Assembly: GCA_022494885.1 (NCBI GenBank) | Contig: JAGVSM010004972.1 | Location: 186,001-250,000 of the forward strand | Length of the DNA: 64,000 nucleotides | Reading direction: 5' to 3' | Source of the DNA: Micrasema longulum | Taxonomy: Eukaryota > Arthropoda > Insecta > Trichoptera > Brachycentridae | Made by a program: the position numbers and the translations under genes | The notes under the pieces: generated by a model | What the model saw: only the letters and a program-made list of their open reading frames with translations | Database searches by the model: none | What the model was told of the DNA's origin: nothing | Shown: positions 56,438 to 64,000 of the stretch, piece after piece | How the letters are laid out: each line of letters begins with the position of its first letter | Position numbering within the stretch: position 1 is the stretch's first letter

Positions 56438-56967
56438 GTTATATCTTATTACAAGGCGTGGACCTTTGAGCGAGCTTTTGTTTTATCAAAATGTCATAAT
56501 CTTGGTGGGCGATGACGTCACATTGGCTGTGAAATGTCCCCATCATCTCTCCTCTCAACTGGGTAATAAATCTCGATTGTATCTGTCCCACAGAGTAGCT
56601 GCGATGACAATGCTGCCCGCATATGAATCCCTCTTCATTATTCATATTCATCTAAGTACAGAAATGTGCGACATACAAAAAATCAATCTAAAAATCAGAA
56701 GCCAGTAACCTCTGACCAAATATGAGGCGCTGAACCGCGCTTGGAGTATTTAAATACATTAAGACAGTGTTCAGCAAATTCATAAGTCAAAAGAAACAAA
56801 GATTAGCAGAGCAACATTTAAAATTTACTTTGAGAGACAAATTTATTTTCGTTTTAAAATTTTTCCTCTTGAAAGCCAAAGTACTGTTTACTGCAGCAAA
56901 AAAATTGCGTTTTTATTATTACACTAGCTTTTACCTGCGGTTTTGCTCGTGTGGTATTAGATTTAGG
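56438..56967. other. No gene seen
   Basis: Overlapping short frames on both strands near 56440-56710 (GC-richer) lack any recognisable domain. Confidence 0.35.
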
Positions 56968-57140
56968 TACGAGGCATATCCAGAAAGTAAGAGTACTACT
57001 CGTATTTAGCTCTCGTGCTATGAAAACTTTTTTTCCAAAAGTTGGCTTCACTGATTGGTAGTGGGGGGTATCCTGAACACAACAAGCACCGGCGACCCTC
57101 GTTAGTACCAAACCTTGCCTCGTAGAGTTAGTTTCTGTGA

Positions 57141-58416
57141 ATGATGTCAATAAGAAATCCCGCCAAGTGTGAGGTGCACGCTGTCATAACGTTCCTTCTC
57201 GCGAAGGAAAAACTCCGACCGAAATTTTTGCACGGATCAAAACTGCTTATGGCGAAGGTCGTATGAACCGAACAAACGTATTTAAGTGGTGTCGTGAGTT
57301 TAATGAAGGAAGAACGAATATTCATGACGAGCAAAGGAGTGGAAGACCATCCATCAAGAAGAGGCATCCGTGTTTTGGGACCGAAAAGGGATAACTTTGA
57401 TTGGTTTTCTGCCTCAGGTGGAGACGATTACTGCAGCACGATACTGTGAGACCCTACAAAAGCTTTTTTTTATTTATTTTTTTATATGGGAGTTGCTTTA
57501 TTATTTACCTTGCTTATAATATACAAGGTTTATATTTCAAAAAGTGGATTTTTCTGCAATTAAATATCTTAAAATTTATCTAAACTATTGGGATCAGGAG
57601 GGATATATTAATGTGGGCTAATCAGGAACTTCTCAGCATTTGCTCACGTGGAAAGGAAACCACTTAAAACTCTTCAGGAGAAGCCGGCCTGTTAGCAGTA
57701 GTCAACAGGCCTTCCGTTCCACTAGAGGAGTGTTCGGCATTTTGTTCCCTACTTTGGTTTATTTTACCAATTTCCTGCGCTATATTTATCATGTATGATA
57801 CTACCTCTCGTGTGAGTTCTTTATTACCTATCACCGATGGGATGTCGCATAGATCTTCACCCAGGCCTCTGCATCGCGCCTCCAGCTGTTGTCTTTGAAA
57901 GCTGAAAAAGGGTCAATGCATCAACAGGTGAGGGACATCTTGAGGAGTTTCATCGTCGCATGGGCAGCTGTCGATCTCAGAGAGCTTGAAGCGATGCAGG
58001 TAGCTCATGAAGCCACCATGACCCGTAAGCATCTGGGTGAGCTCGTAGCCAGCATTTTGCATTTTTTCTGCACTACAAAGCTTAAAAGAGCCATTCAAAA
58101 CCAACAGAGGGGAATGTTGACAAAGAGATTGTGTTTGTTGCACGATAACGCCCACCCGCACACGGCTAACGCCACCAAGGCGCGTTTGAACTCTTTTGAT
58201 TGAGATATTTTTAAACACCCTGCGTATGAAAATATGAAAATCTGAAGGCGCTATCTGAAGACTCACATGGTGGGAAAAAAATTCTAACCGATGAGGAGGT
58301 GAACAATAGGTCTTGAAGTAGACGAAGGAGATGGCAGAATAGTTCTATAAGGAGGGCATCAAAAAGTGTACCTTACAATCTACATAGAACAGGAAGACGA
58401 CTACGTGGAAAAATAA
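57141..58416 (+). pseudogene. Mariner (DD34D-type) transposase pseudogene
   Basis: From the ATG at 57141 the frame gives SIRNPAKCEVHAVITFLLAK, then after a shift KTPTEIFARIKTAYGEGRMN, VFKWCREFNEGRTNIHDEQR and SGRPS: the paired helix-turn-helix DNA-binding region. A deletion then joins directly to VFWDRKGITLIGFLP (first catalytic Asp in FWDRKG) and ITAARYCETLQKL. The reading is split by the LINE and resumes at 58084 with KRAIQNQQRGMLTKRLCLLH, DNAHPHTA (second catalytic Asp in the HDNAHPHT motif) and SFDXDIFKHPAYE. C-terminal codons TDEEV, FYKEGIKK and DYVEK with a stop at 58414 remain in shifted frames. The third Asp of DD34D is lost with the YSPDLAPSD region. Confidence 0.9.
57466..58072 (-). 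mobile_element. LINE 3' end nested in mariner, about 12-bp TSD
   Basis: On the minus strand the frame reads AGYELTQMLTGHGGFMSYL, HRFKLSEIDSCPCDDETPQD, VPHLLMH, a stop where HCP is expected, then FSFQRQQLEARCRGLGED, LTREVVSYMINIAQEI and ASPEEF. The L-T-G-H-G-x-F-x-x-Y-L-x-R-F and C-x-C-x(8)-H-x-L-x-x-x-C pattern follows the RNase H region of jockey/I/R1-group LINEs. It is 5'-truncated and ends in an A-rich tail. The direct repeat CTACAAAAGCTT (57454-57465) and CTACAAAGCTT (58073-58083) is its target-site duplication inside mariner codons LQKL. A relative is at 33335-33640. Confidence 0.85.
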
Positions 58417-58599
58417 GCCATACCCATATGCAAAAAACGTGCTGTAGTTTTTTTTTTAATACAAAAATTGGTTCTCTTACATTCTGGATATGCCTCGTAA
58501 TAAATTAGTTGCGTCGTTTATCAATGATAGTTTTTCTTTATTAATAAGAACTTTCCGGATGGAATGATATATTTTATCGGAATTAAAAGTACCTTGGTC

Positions 58600-59080
58600 T
58601 TTCAACTATCTCAGTTCTTACTGAAGTAATTCTCAATCAGCGCGTCCACGTCGCGGGGGCACGCACCTTTCACTTCAGTAGACCAAAGTGTTTAGGTGGC
58701 TTAGTTTAGGTGAGAACCTAGTATTGCGGGGAATAACGCCATCCTCAACGGCTATGATGACGGAGACGAAGTGGATCAGTACGACGGAACCGGCGGAAGG
58801 GGCGCAAATCGCCTCTCAGACCACCAAGACATAATTCGGGCTATGGGCTGTCGGAAGACAGCGACATCGGGCGGGACGTTGTGTTGAGGATGGCAGCGGA
58901 GGCACAGTAGGCGACGGAAGGCATCCTAATCCCCAGTTAGCAAGAAGTGTTACCGGCTTGGCGTCAGGTGGCAACCTGCCGTAAAACAGAAACCAAAAAA
59001 CAAATCTCCTAGTCCGACGTGTAGACTGAGGAACAGGATGACTGACCCCAAATAAATGGGACATATAGCCAGCAGGAAGT
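58600..59080 (+). other. GC-rich segment, possibly a LINE 5' region
   Basis: Distinctly GC-rich (GCGCGTCCACGTCGCGGG, GGCGGAAGGGGCGCAAATCG) and directly upstream, same strand, of the LINE relic at 59145. Plus-strand translations are broken by stops but include NAILNGYDDGDEVDQYDG and RLSDHQDIIRAMGCRK. These do not match a domain I can name. It may be the 5' UTR or start of the same LINE after an internal deletion. Confidence 0.3.
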
Positions 59081-59144
59081 TAAAGAACATTCATAATAAA
59101 CTTGGTGATTATAACAAAAAATATATATATTTTGAAATATTGTA

Positions 59145-59575
59145 TTGTTGTCTGTATTGTTGTATGGGTGTGAGACTTGGACTCTGAAAGTGAACACTAT
59201 AAATAGGCTGGAGGCTTTTGAGATGTGGTTGCATCGCAGTATGCTTAAGACATCTTGGACAGACCTGATAACGAAATCAGAAGTCTTAAGTCGAGCAAGA
59301 ACGAACAGAGAACTCTTACCCACCATAAAAGTTCGTAAAATTTCATATCTGGGGCATATAATGCGTGGAGAAAAGTACCACTTTCTTCATTTAATTTTGA
59401 AAGGCAAGATTAAGGGTCACAGAGGGGCTAGAAGAAGACAGATGTCCTGGCTGCGAAATATACGATACTGAACTGGCTTCAGGACTGTGGAGCAGATTTT
59501 CCGGGCAGTACAGGACAGGGAGACTTTTGCCAAAGTGATTGCCAATGTTGGGAATACCTGACAGGGCACTAAGAG
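59145..59575 (+). mobile_element. LINE reverse transcriptase C-terminal relic
   Basis: The plus-strand frame reads LSVLLYGCETWTLKVNTINR, LEAFEMWLHRSMLKTSWTD, VRKISYLGHIMRGEKYHFL, GARRRQMSWLRNIRY, a stop, then GFRTVEQIFRAVQDRETFAK. It aligns throughout with the 45197-45835 relic (LLYGVEAWTLKVNIINRLE), about 60 to 65 percent identical by eye, so it is a second copy of that family. The 3' end has AAGAGAAGAAGAAG, similar to the GAAGAAGAAAC end of the other copy. Confidence 0.85.
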
Positions 59576-59851
59576 AAGAAGAAGATTTTGAAATCGTTTT
59601 TACCAAGATTTTTGTTTTGCCAAGATAAGGGTTAATTGCCAACTAATTACAATCAGGGCAGTAATTAAACGTATTTTTAAAATAATTTATTCACAAAAAT
59701 AGTCTGACTGTGTATTGAGTGCGGGTCGTGATAAGATTAAGGCGGATTACATCATATGCTCTCTGTTGCAATATGTATCTGTTATAATAATTAAAATATT
59801 GAATTTTTATATAACTATTGATTTTTTAACAGAGACATACAATTTATTACT

Positions 59852-60767
59852 AATCATCATCATCGCCATTTCCCTTTCCGCATCCAGTGGTGCAAAGGGC
59901 ATTACATTGTAACACCAAATGCAGTATATTTGAATTATTTGCTACAAGAAACGGATCAGTCTAACGCTGCAGGTACCAGTCCAGGGACAATTTATTTATT
60001 TTATTGGGTAAACAAACAGTATGTACACAAATATTGTCAATTTCTTTGTTTTTTAGTGTAAGATACTCATGCACACACCAAAAAAATTGTTTACACTTAA
60101 TACAATAAATTTAATTATGTTAAATGTAATAAATGTTAAAGATAAGAAAATATAAATATGTTTATAATAATAAAATTAATTAAATATCTGCTTCTCTCAA
60201 TATTTCTATGATTTTTTACCTCAATTTACATACATTGTCTTAAAAATTATCGGCCTCGGTGAATATATTGATATATTGGTTGCATATAAATAAATAATAA
60301 AATAAAATAAAATAAAATAAAATATTCTAGGTATCGTAGATTGTTTCAAATAGTTTGTTGACGCGTTATCTGTGTGAAACAGAAAAAAATGTCTTGTCGG
60401 TCTAGATGGCACACGGTCTTGTCTTTTAAGTAGATTAGGAGAATCAATTTTATTATTTATTAATTTGTATAAAAATAACTGGTCTAACATTATTCATCGA
60501 TTTTTAAGAGGGTTAATTCCATGGTAATGCATACTTTCAGCATAGTTAGAGAAGTAAAGGTTTAACCGGTAGTCGAACTGTGTAAATATTTTTTGTTGGA
60601 CCCTTTCTAGTCTATTAATACTAACATTATAGTAAGTTGACCAAATGGAACGTTGCAATGTAAAACCACCTTATAAACAAATATTTCCCGTTGACCTTCC
60701 CAGAAATTGAACTCGGGTCCTTAAACATGGTAGGCGAATGCACCAAACACTATACTACGAGGCCAGC
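59852..60767 (-). mobile_element. S1 SINE split by a LINE
   Basis: Minus-strand SINE tail and body (59852-59988: CCTTTCCGCATCCAGTGG, GGATCAGTCTAACGCTGCAG, GGTACCAGTCCAGGGAC on the plus strand) are separated from the head (60661-60767: TAAAACCACCTTATAAACAA, GAAATTGAACTCGGGTCC, CGAGGCCAGC) by a LINE. In the complete copy at 49206-49430 the two parts are 10 to 20 bases apart, so the intervening 670 bases are an insertion that also cost a few bases of the SINE. Confidence 0.7.
59990..60657 (-). mobile_element. LINE thumb and tail relic inside the SINE
   Basis: From 60657 downward the minus strand reads LQRSIWSTYYNVSINRLER, VQQKIFTQFDYRLNLYF, MHYHGINPLKNR, a stop, then LDQLFLYKLINNKIDSPNLL and RPTRHFFLFHTDNASTNYL. 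W-S-x-Y-Y-N-V-x-I-x-R-L-E-x-V-Q-x-K-F and F-L-Y-K-L-I-N-x-x-I-D-S are the standard segments after the palm of a CR1/jockey-like reverse transcriptase. An AAATA pentanucleotide run lies at 60295-60320 and an A/T tail at 59990. Confidence 0.8.
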
Positions 60768-61094
60768 TTATTTTTAATTGATTTCCTTTTTCAGGGGTTT
60801 TCCTGAGAGTAATGGCTTAGTCGAAAACGCTTATCCAGGATTTCGGTTCTATTTCACATACGGAACTGTATTTTCCGACCGCATGGACAACAACTTACAT
60901 AGAAACACAAAAACAGAATATTACTGAGCCATCAATCCTTCATAACAGCCAACACAAATTGCAAAAATCATAAAATAAAAAAATCGTTAAGTAGTTATAG
61001 TTTAAGAATTCTTTTAGTTTTTGATTTTTTTGGACTAGACCAGGCTAGGTGATCCAATTACAATGATAAATAATGATGGCACAGAATACACAAC
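60768..61094. other. No gene seen
   Basis: AT-rich, nothing recognised. Confidence 0.35.
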
Positions 61095-61185
61095 TAGGGA
61101 AAAAATATCTAGTCATAGAAAAATAGGTAGACATAGAAAAGTCGGTAAGTGGTTATATAAATATTTAATAACATTGTTTTTTAAA
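61095..61185 (+). mobile_element. PLE terminal scrap
   Basis: GGTAGACATAGAAAAGTCGG, TAAGTGGTTATATAAATATT and TAATAACATTG match the terminal block downstream of the hammerhead-like motif in the 41985 and 55290 copies, here in plus orientation. The ribozyme core itself is lost. Confidence 0.55.
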
Positions 61186-61203
61186 TATCTTTTTTTTTCG
61201 GTG

Positions 61204-61274
61204 ATCTCACCGGGAATCGAACCCGGAACCCTACGTGCGTGGAGTAAGCGTCATAGCTATACCATTATAGGGGC
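61204..61274 (-). mobile_element. tRNA-like head, third type (S3)
   Basis: Minus strand: GGCCCCTATAATGGTATAG, TATGACGCTTACTCCACGCA, GGGTTCCGGGTTCGATTCCC and GGTGAGATCACC. The B box is perfect and the T-arm GGGTTCGATTCCC... closes, but the 3' end (GAGATCACC) cannot pair with GGCCCCT as an acceptor stem. I take it as a tRNA-derived SINE head or tRNA pseudogene. Confidence 0.55.
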
Positions 61275-61285
61275 CGAAAGTTATT

Positions 61286-62255
61286 TGTTTAGTAGCTCTG
61301 CGACCTTCCAGACAAACATATAATAAAATCGTTGGTTTACCAAAAACGATGTCGACAAATTTTGTTGAAGACAGCCAAATTTTCTTAGAGAAGATCGTAG
61401 TTGACTCCATAAAATAATATCGATAAATTTACTATCGTATATTCATAGTCGTGGTTCAGGTACACGTATTTATATTACATGCGCATACACACATTAAAAA
61501 ATACACATGTACATAGATACAGGAATGTCGTCCGGGCGGGTTTAGTATGTGTGTGTAGAAGAATTAAAAATCAAGATTATTATTTTTAAACGACATAATG
61601 AAGTCAGAGAAACTTCATAGTTCGTATTTTGATCACACAAGAATAAACAAGAGAACTAATTAGTGATACGTAATTATTATTCAGAGCCTTATATATTATC
61701 TGATACCTAGTCAGCTATTGAAGATGAAAAAATAACGTGTTTTACTGGTGCATATTTTAATTAATTTGTAAGATGAAATAAAAATAGAAGCAAAAAAAAC
61801 ATCTAAATCTCAAAACATGCCCATGACTTCTTTTTCCAAAATCAGTTTTATAACTGTATAAGCGATTTTTTTAAAACATATTTGCGTTCTTATGATTTAC
61901 TCAAATTTTTTAAATTTGGGAGCCATTTCCAAATGAGTTGTAAATAACTTACGCTTTGAAAATGGGAATCATGGTTTGGTAAAGTGGGGACCACAACTCG
62001 GTTCAATTTATTCGATATGAATTATGTTTGTGTTTATCTGTTTCTCGAATATTAATTCTGCTTTTTTTATTGAATTTTGTGCGTAAACAATTTCTGTTTT
62101 CTTAGAATGAGTTATAGATTATTATATTTTTATTTGTATATTACGTGTGGGTATAACTAAAAAAAATATATTGCGTGGATAAAAAACAAAACGAACGAAT
62201 TGAAAAGTGCACCTTAATGTGAATAATATGTACCAAGATTTATAAATTCATCATC
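61286..62255. other. No gene; one short repeat
   Basis: AT-rich; 61860-61945 is the partner of the short repeat at 37800-37890. Nothing else recognised. Confidence 0.4.
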
Positions 62256-62640
62256 ATTCCACCCACTATCAGCCTCCGGGCCTCTCTATGACTGGCAACT
62301 TCTGCGCATCCTTTAAGTCAGGTTCGCGTCCCGCAGTTCTGATATGAAATGCCGACGAACAGTCAGCAATGGACGTCCAGGACGTCGTGAATCTGATGCC
62401 TTGTAAAGTAGGCCGATTACATGAGGCCCGAAGGGCTGAATTTACCGGCATGCAACAGTCGGCGATAGCTGGCTGTTGCTTGGCAGGTATTCATTATTAC
62501 GAAAATGTTAAAGAATTTTCACTTGGTGCAGGCTATTGGAAGTTTGAAATACTAAGCTCTATATCAATTGCCGTATACGACATACCTGCATATGTTTACT
62601 TGAATCACAATTATAATGGTTTGTAACAGTATTAATAAAT
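62256..62640. other. GC-richer segment with unassigned frames
   Basis: A composition shift to higher GC from 62256 to about 62500, with an 85-codon plus-strand frame (62369-62626, MDVQDVVNLMPCKVGRLHE) and a 60-codon minus-strand frame. Neither shows a known domain. It starts with TTCATCATCATTCCACCC, a form common at LINE or SINE ends. Confidence 0.3.
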
Positions 62641-64000
62641 ATACATAAGTATCAATAATATAAAACCTTCGCTTTGCGGAACCTCTTGTGACGGAACGGT
62701 TGAACGGAAATGTGAAATCGCTTTACGGCACAAAAAATCGTCACGAAGAATTTTCTAGAGAAAAAACTAAATATAGTAATTTTTACACGCTTTTGATATA
62801 GTAACTACCTAAGTATGAACAAGAAAACATTCGTAGTTTTCGTCTGCGTCAAAAAAGTGCGTTTTGGTTCGATAACACTTTTTTCAGTCTCTTGTTTGCT
62901 ATGCAAGAAAAGCTGATTAAATATTAAAAAAAAAAAATATGCAATAATTTTTAATTTATTATATGGAGCTCAAGCTCTCATTTTTTTTATTTATCTACCC
63001 ACTAATTTCACGTTTAATGTGTTTTTTTAATTTTTTTATTAGTTTGTTAGAAATTGTGATCTAGATTTAAAGTAGGTGTGTAAGAGTTGTTAATTTATTA
63101 TTTGTATCTTCTATTATATGTAATTATTAAAGATTTATCTTATTGATTGATTGATTAAAGAATGATCTTTAAAACTATATGTTATTCAAATAAATAATCA
63201 ATGTAGTGACTTTAATATCTTAGAAAGTCCAAAGAATAATAATTAATATATACACACACATTAAATATTCTTTGATACTTTTAACTCATTATTCCTTCAA
63301 TTATTACCTGAAAGGAAAACTAGCATCGTAAATTCACTATGACGTCTATAATATAAACGTTAAAGGCAAAGTACATTTCGGCGTTAAAGCAAAGTTTATG
63401 TCATAAATATGTAGTAACGGGTACGGAAGCCTAATTGGATTAAAACTAGAGCACATGAAAAGCGGAGGAGTTGGGTTCGAACTATAGGCGAAGCTCATTT
63501 TAATTTACGAGAGTATATATAATAAATTAAATTGTAACCATCAAAATCCAGCTATCATTCTCACCGTGTAATGCAAGATACATTATGTATTAGAAATAAA
63601 TAACACTTCTGAGTCAGATATTTTTATTTACAGGTCTATGTATTGTTTATCTCTGTCTGTTTACGGTGTGACCGTTTTCACAAATCAAAGTATCGAGCAC
63701 GCTTCAACGCCGTGTATCGGTGACTTAATGGCAAATTTTTAACCACGAAAAAAAAACCTTCCGAACATCTGGTCAAATTGATCGCCATGCTAACATCAAA
63801 CGATTGATAGTCCCCGTTATGAAGGTGTGCATTCAGAATGACGCAACTGACAAAGCAGAAACAGCTACCTAAACACGGGCGATTGAAATATGGTGAATAC
63901 ACAAAACGGAGAGAAAAATAAGTACGAAACAATGACACATCTGTGTAAAGTCTTGGAAATATTTTATAGATGCGTTTTTTTGCAATTCAAGGGCAAATTG
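62641..64000. other. No gene seen
   Basis: AT-rich to the window end; the minus-strand frame at 63678-63938 has no recognisable domain. Confidence 0.4.

Larger units (their letters stand above)
56970..58497 (+). mobile_element. Mariner element, internally deleted, with nested LINE
   Basis: Terminal inverted repeats CGAGGCATATCCAGAA-x-GTAAGAG (left, 56970) and its complement CTCTTAC-x-TTCTGGATATGCCTCG (right, ending 58497) are flanked by TA on both sides (56968-56969, 58498-58499), as expected for Tc1/mariner. Without the nested LINE (57466-58072 plus one target duplicate) the element is about 910 bases, versus roughly 1.3 kb for intact mariners, so about 400 bases were lost internally. It was non-autonomous before the LINE arrived or became so by decay. 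Confidence 0.9.

Noticed and set aside
57913..58266. Single 117-codon minus-strand gene
   Set aside because: It runs across the junction between mariner and the nested LINE; only the LINE half is real coding relic.
60295..60320. AAATA run as a functional element
   Set aside because: Simple microsatellite in the 3' UTR of a LINE.
61204..61274. Functional tRNA gene on the minus strand
   Set aside because: Good B box and T arm, but GGCCCCT and GAGATCACC cannot pair as an acceptor stem.

Overview
The window reads as non-genic, repeat-saturated DNA from a large AT-rich arthropod (most likely insect) nuclear genome. Evidence for a eukaryotic animal: no long intact ORFs, no operons or ribosome binding sites, many 5'-truncated non-LTR retrotransposon (LINE) tails, tRNA-derived SINEs with A and B boxes, Penelope-like elements (PLEs) with GIY-YIG remnants, a mariner transposon, and several palindromic MITEs. 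I found no convincing host exon, so this is probably intergenic or deep intronic sequence. Species cannot be fixed from the sequence alone.

Layout. 1-10 kb: a family-RA repeat copy, a possible MULE transposase relic, a SINE split by a LINE (3.0-3.7 kb), a 150-bp MITE, LINE relics at 3.2, 4.5-5.2, 9.0 and 9.6 kb, a palindrome-bearing repeat RC and an inverted SINE pair (5.8-6.1 kb). 11-18 kb: a 546-bp PLE foldback (11.1 kb), RB/RA repeat blocks (11.9, 13.7, 15.4-16.3 kb), a small PLE foldback (13.9 kb), a PIF/Harbinger-type MITE with TTA target duplication (17.3 kb) and another small foldback beside it. 18-25.8 kb: mostly unexplained AT-rich DNA with a SINE-tail tandem duplication (20.3 kb), a LINE relic (22.6-23.0 kb) and a PLE end. 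25.9-29.5 kb: the densest RB cluster, interrupted by LINE insertions. 30.3-33.7 kb: repeat RE split by a LINE, then more LINE and SINE relics. 35.1-35.7 kb: PLE foldback containing a GIY-YIG C-terminus. 37-45.8 kb: LINE ends, two neighbouring palindromic MITEs (39.85 and 40.38 kb), a second SINE type, an RE copy abutting a PLE end, a PLE hairpin (44.1-44.4 kb) and two convergent LINE relics (44.7-45.8 kb). 45.8-53.9 kb is the poorest in recognisable repeats and holds several GC-richer unique-looking islands. 53.9-61.3 kb: RB, LINE, a PLE with frameshifted GIY-YIG domain, an internally deleted mariner carrying a LINE nested in its transposase, further LINE relics and another SINE split by a LINE. 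The rest is mostly featureless.

There is no gene network to describe; the relationships are of insertion. Three LINE families invade SINEs, RB, RE and mariner, and two of these insertions have readable target-site duplications. The most notable signal is a set of at least four distinct PLE-type terminal sequences, often arranged as inverted repeats, that share a hammerhead-ribozyme-like core (CTGANGA, short stem II, GAAA, tiny stem III, GUH). Hammerhead motifs are known in PLE terminal repeats; the number of families and the foldback arrangement in one 64-kb window merit checking.
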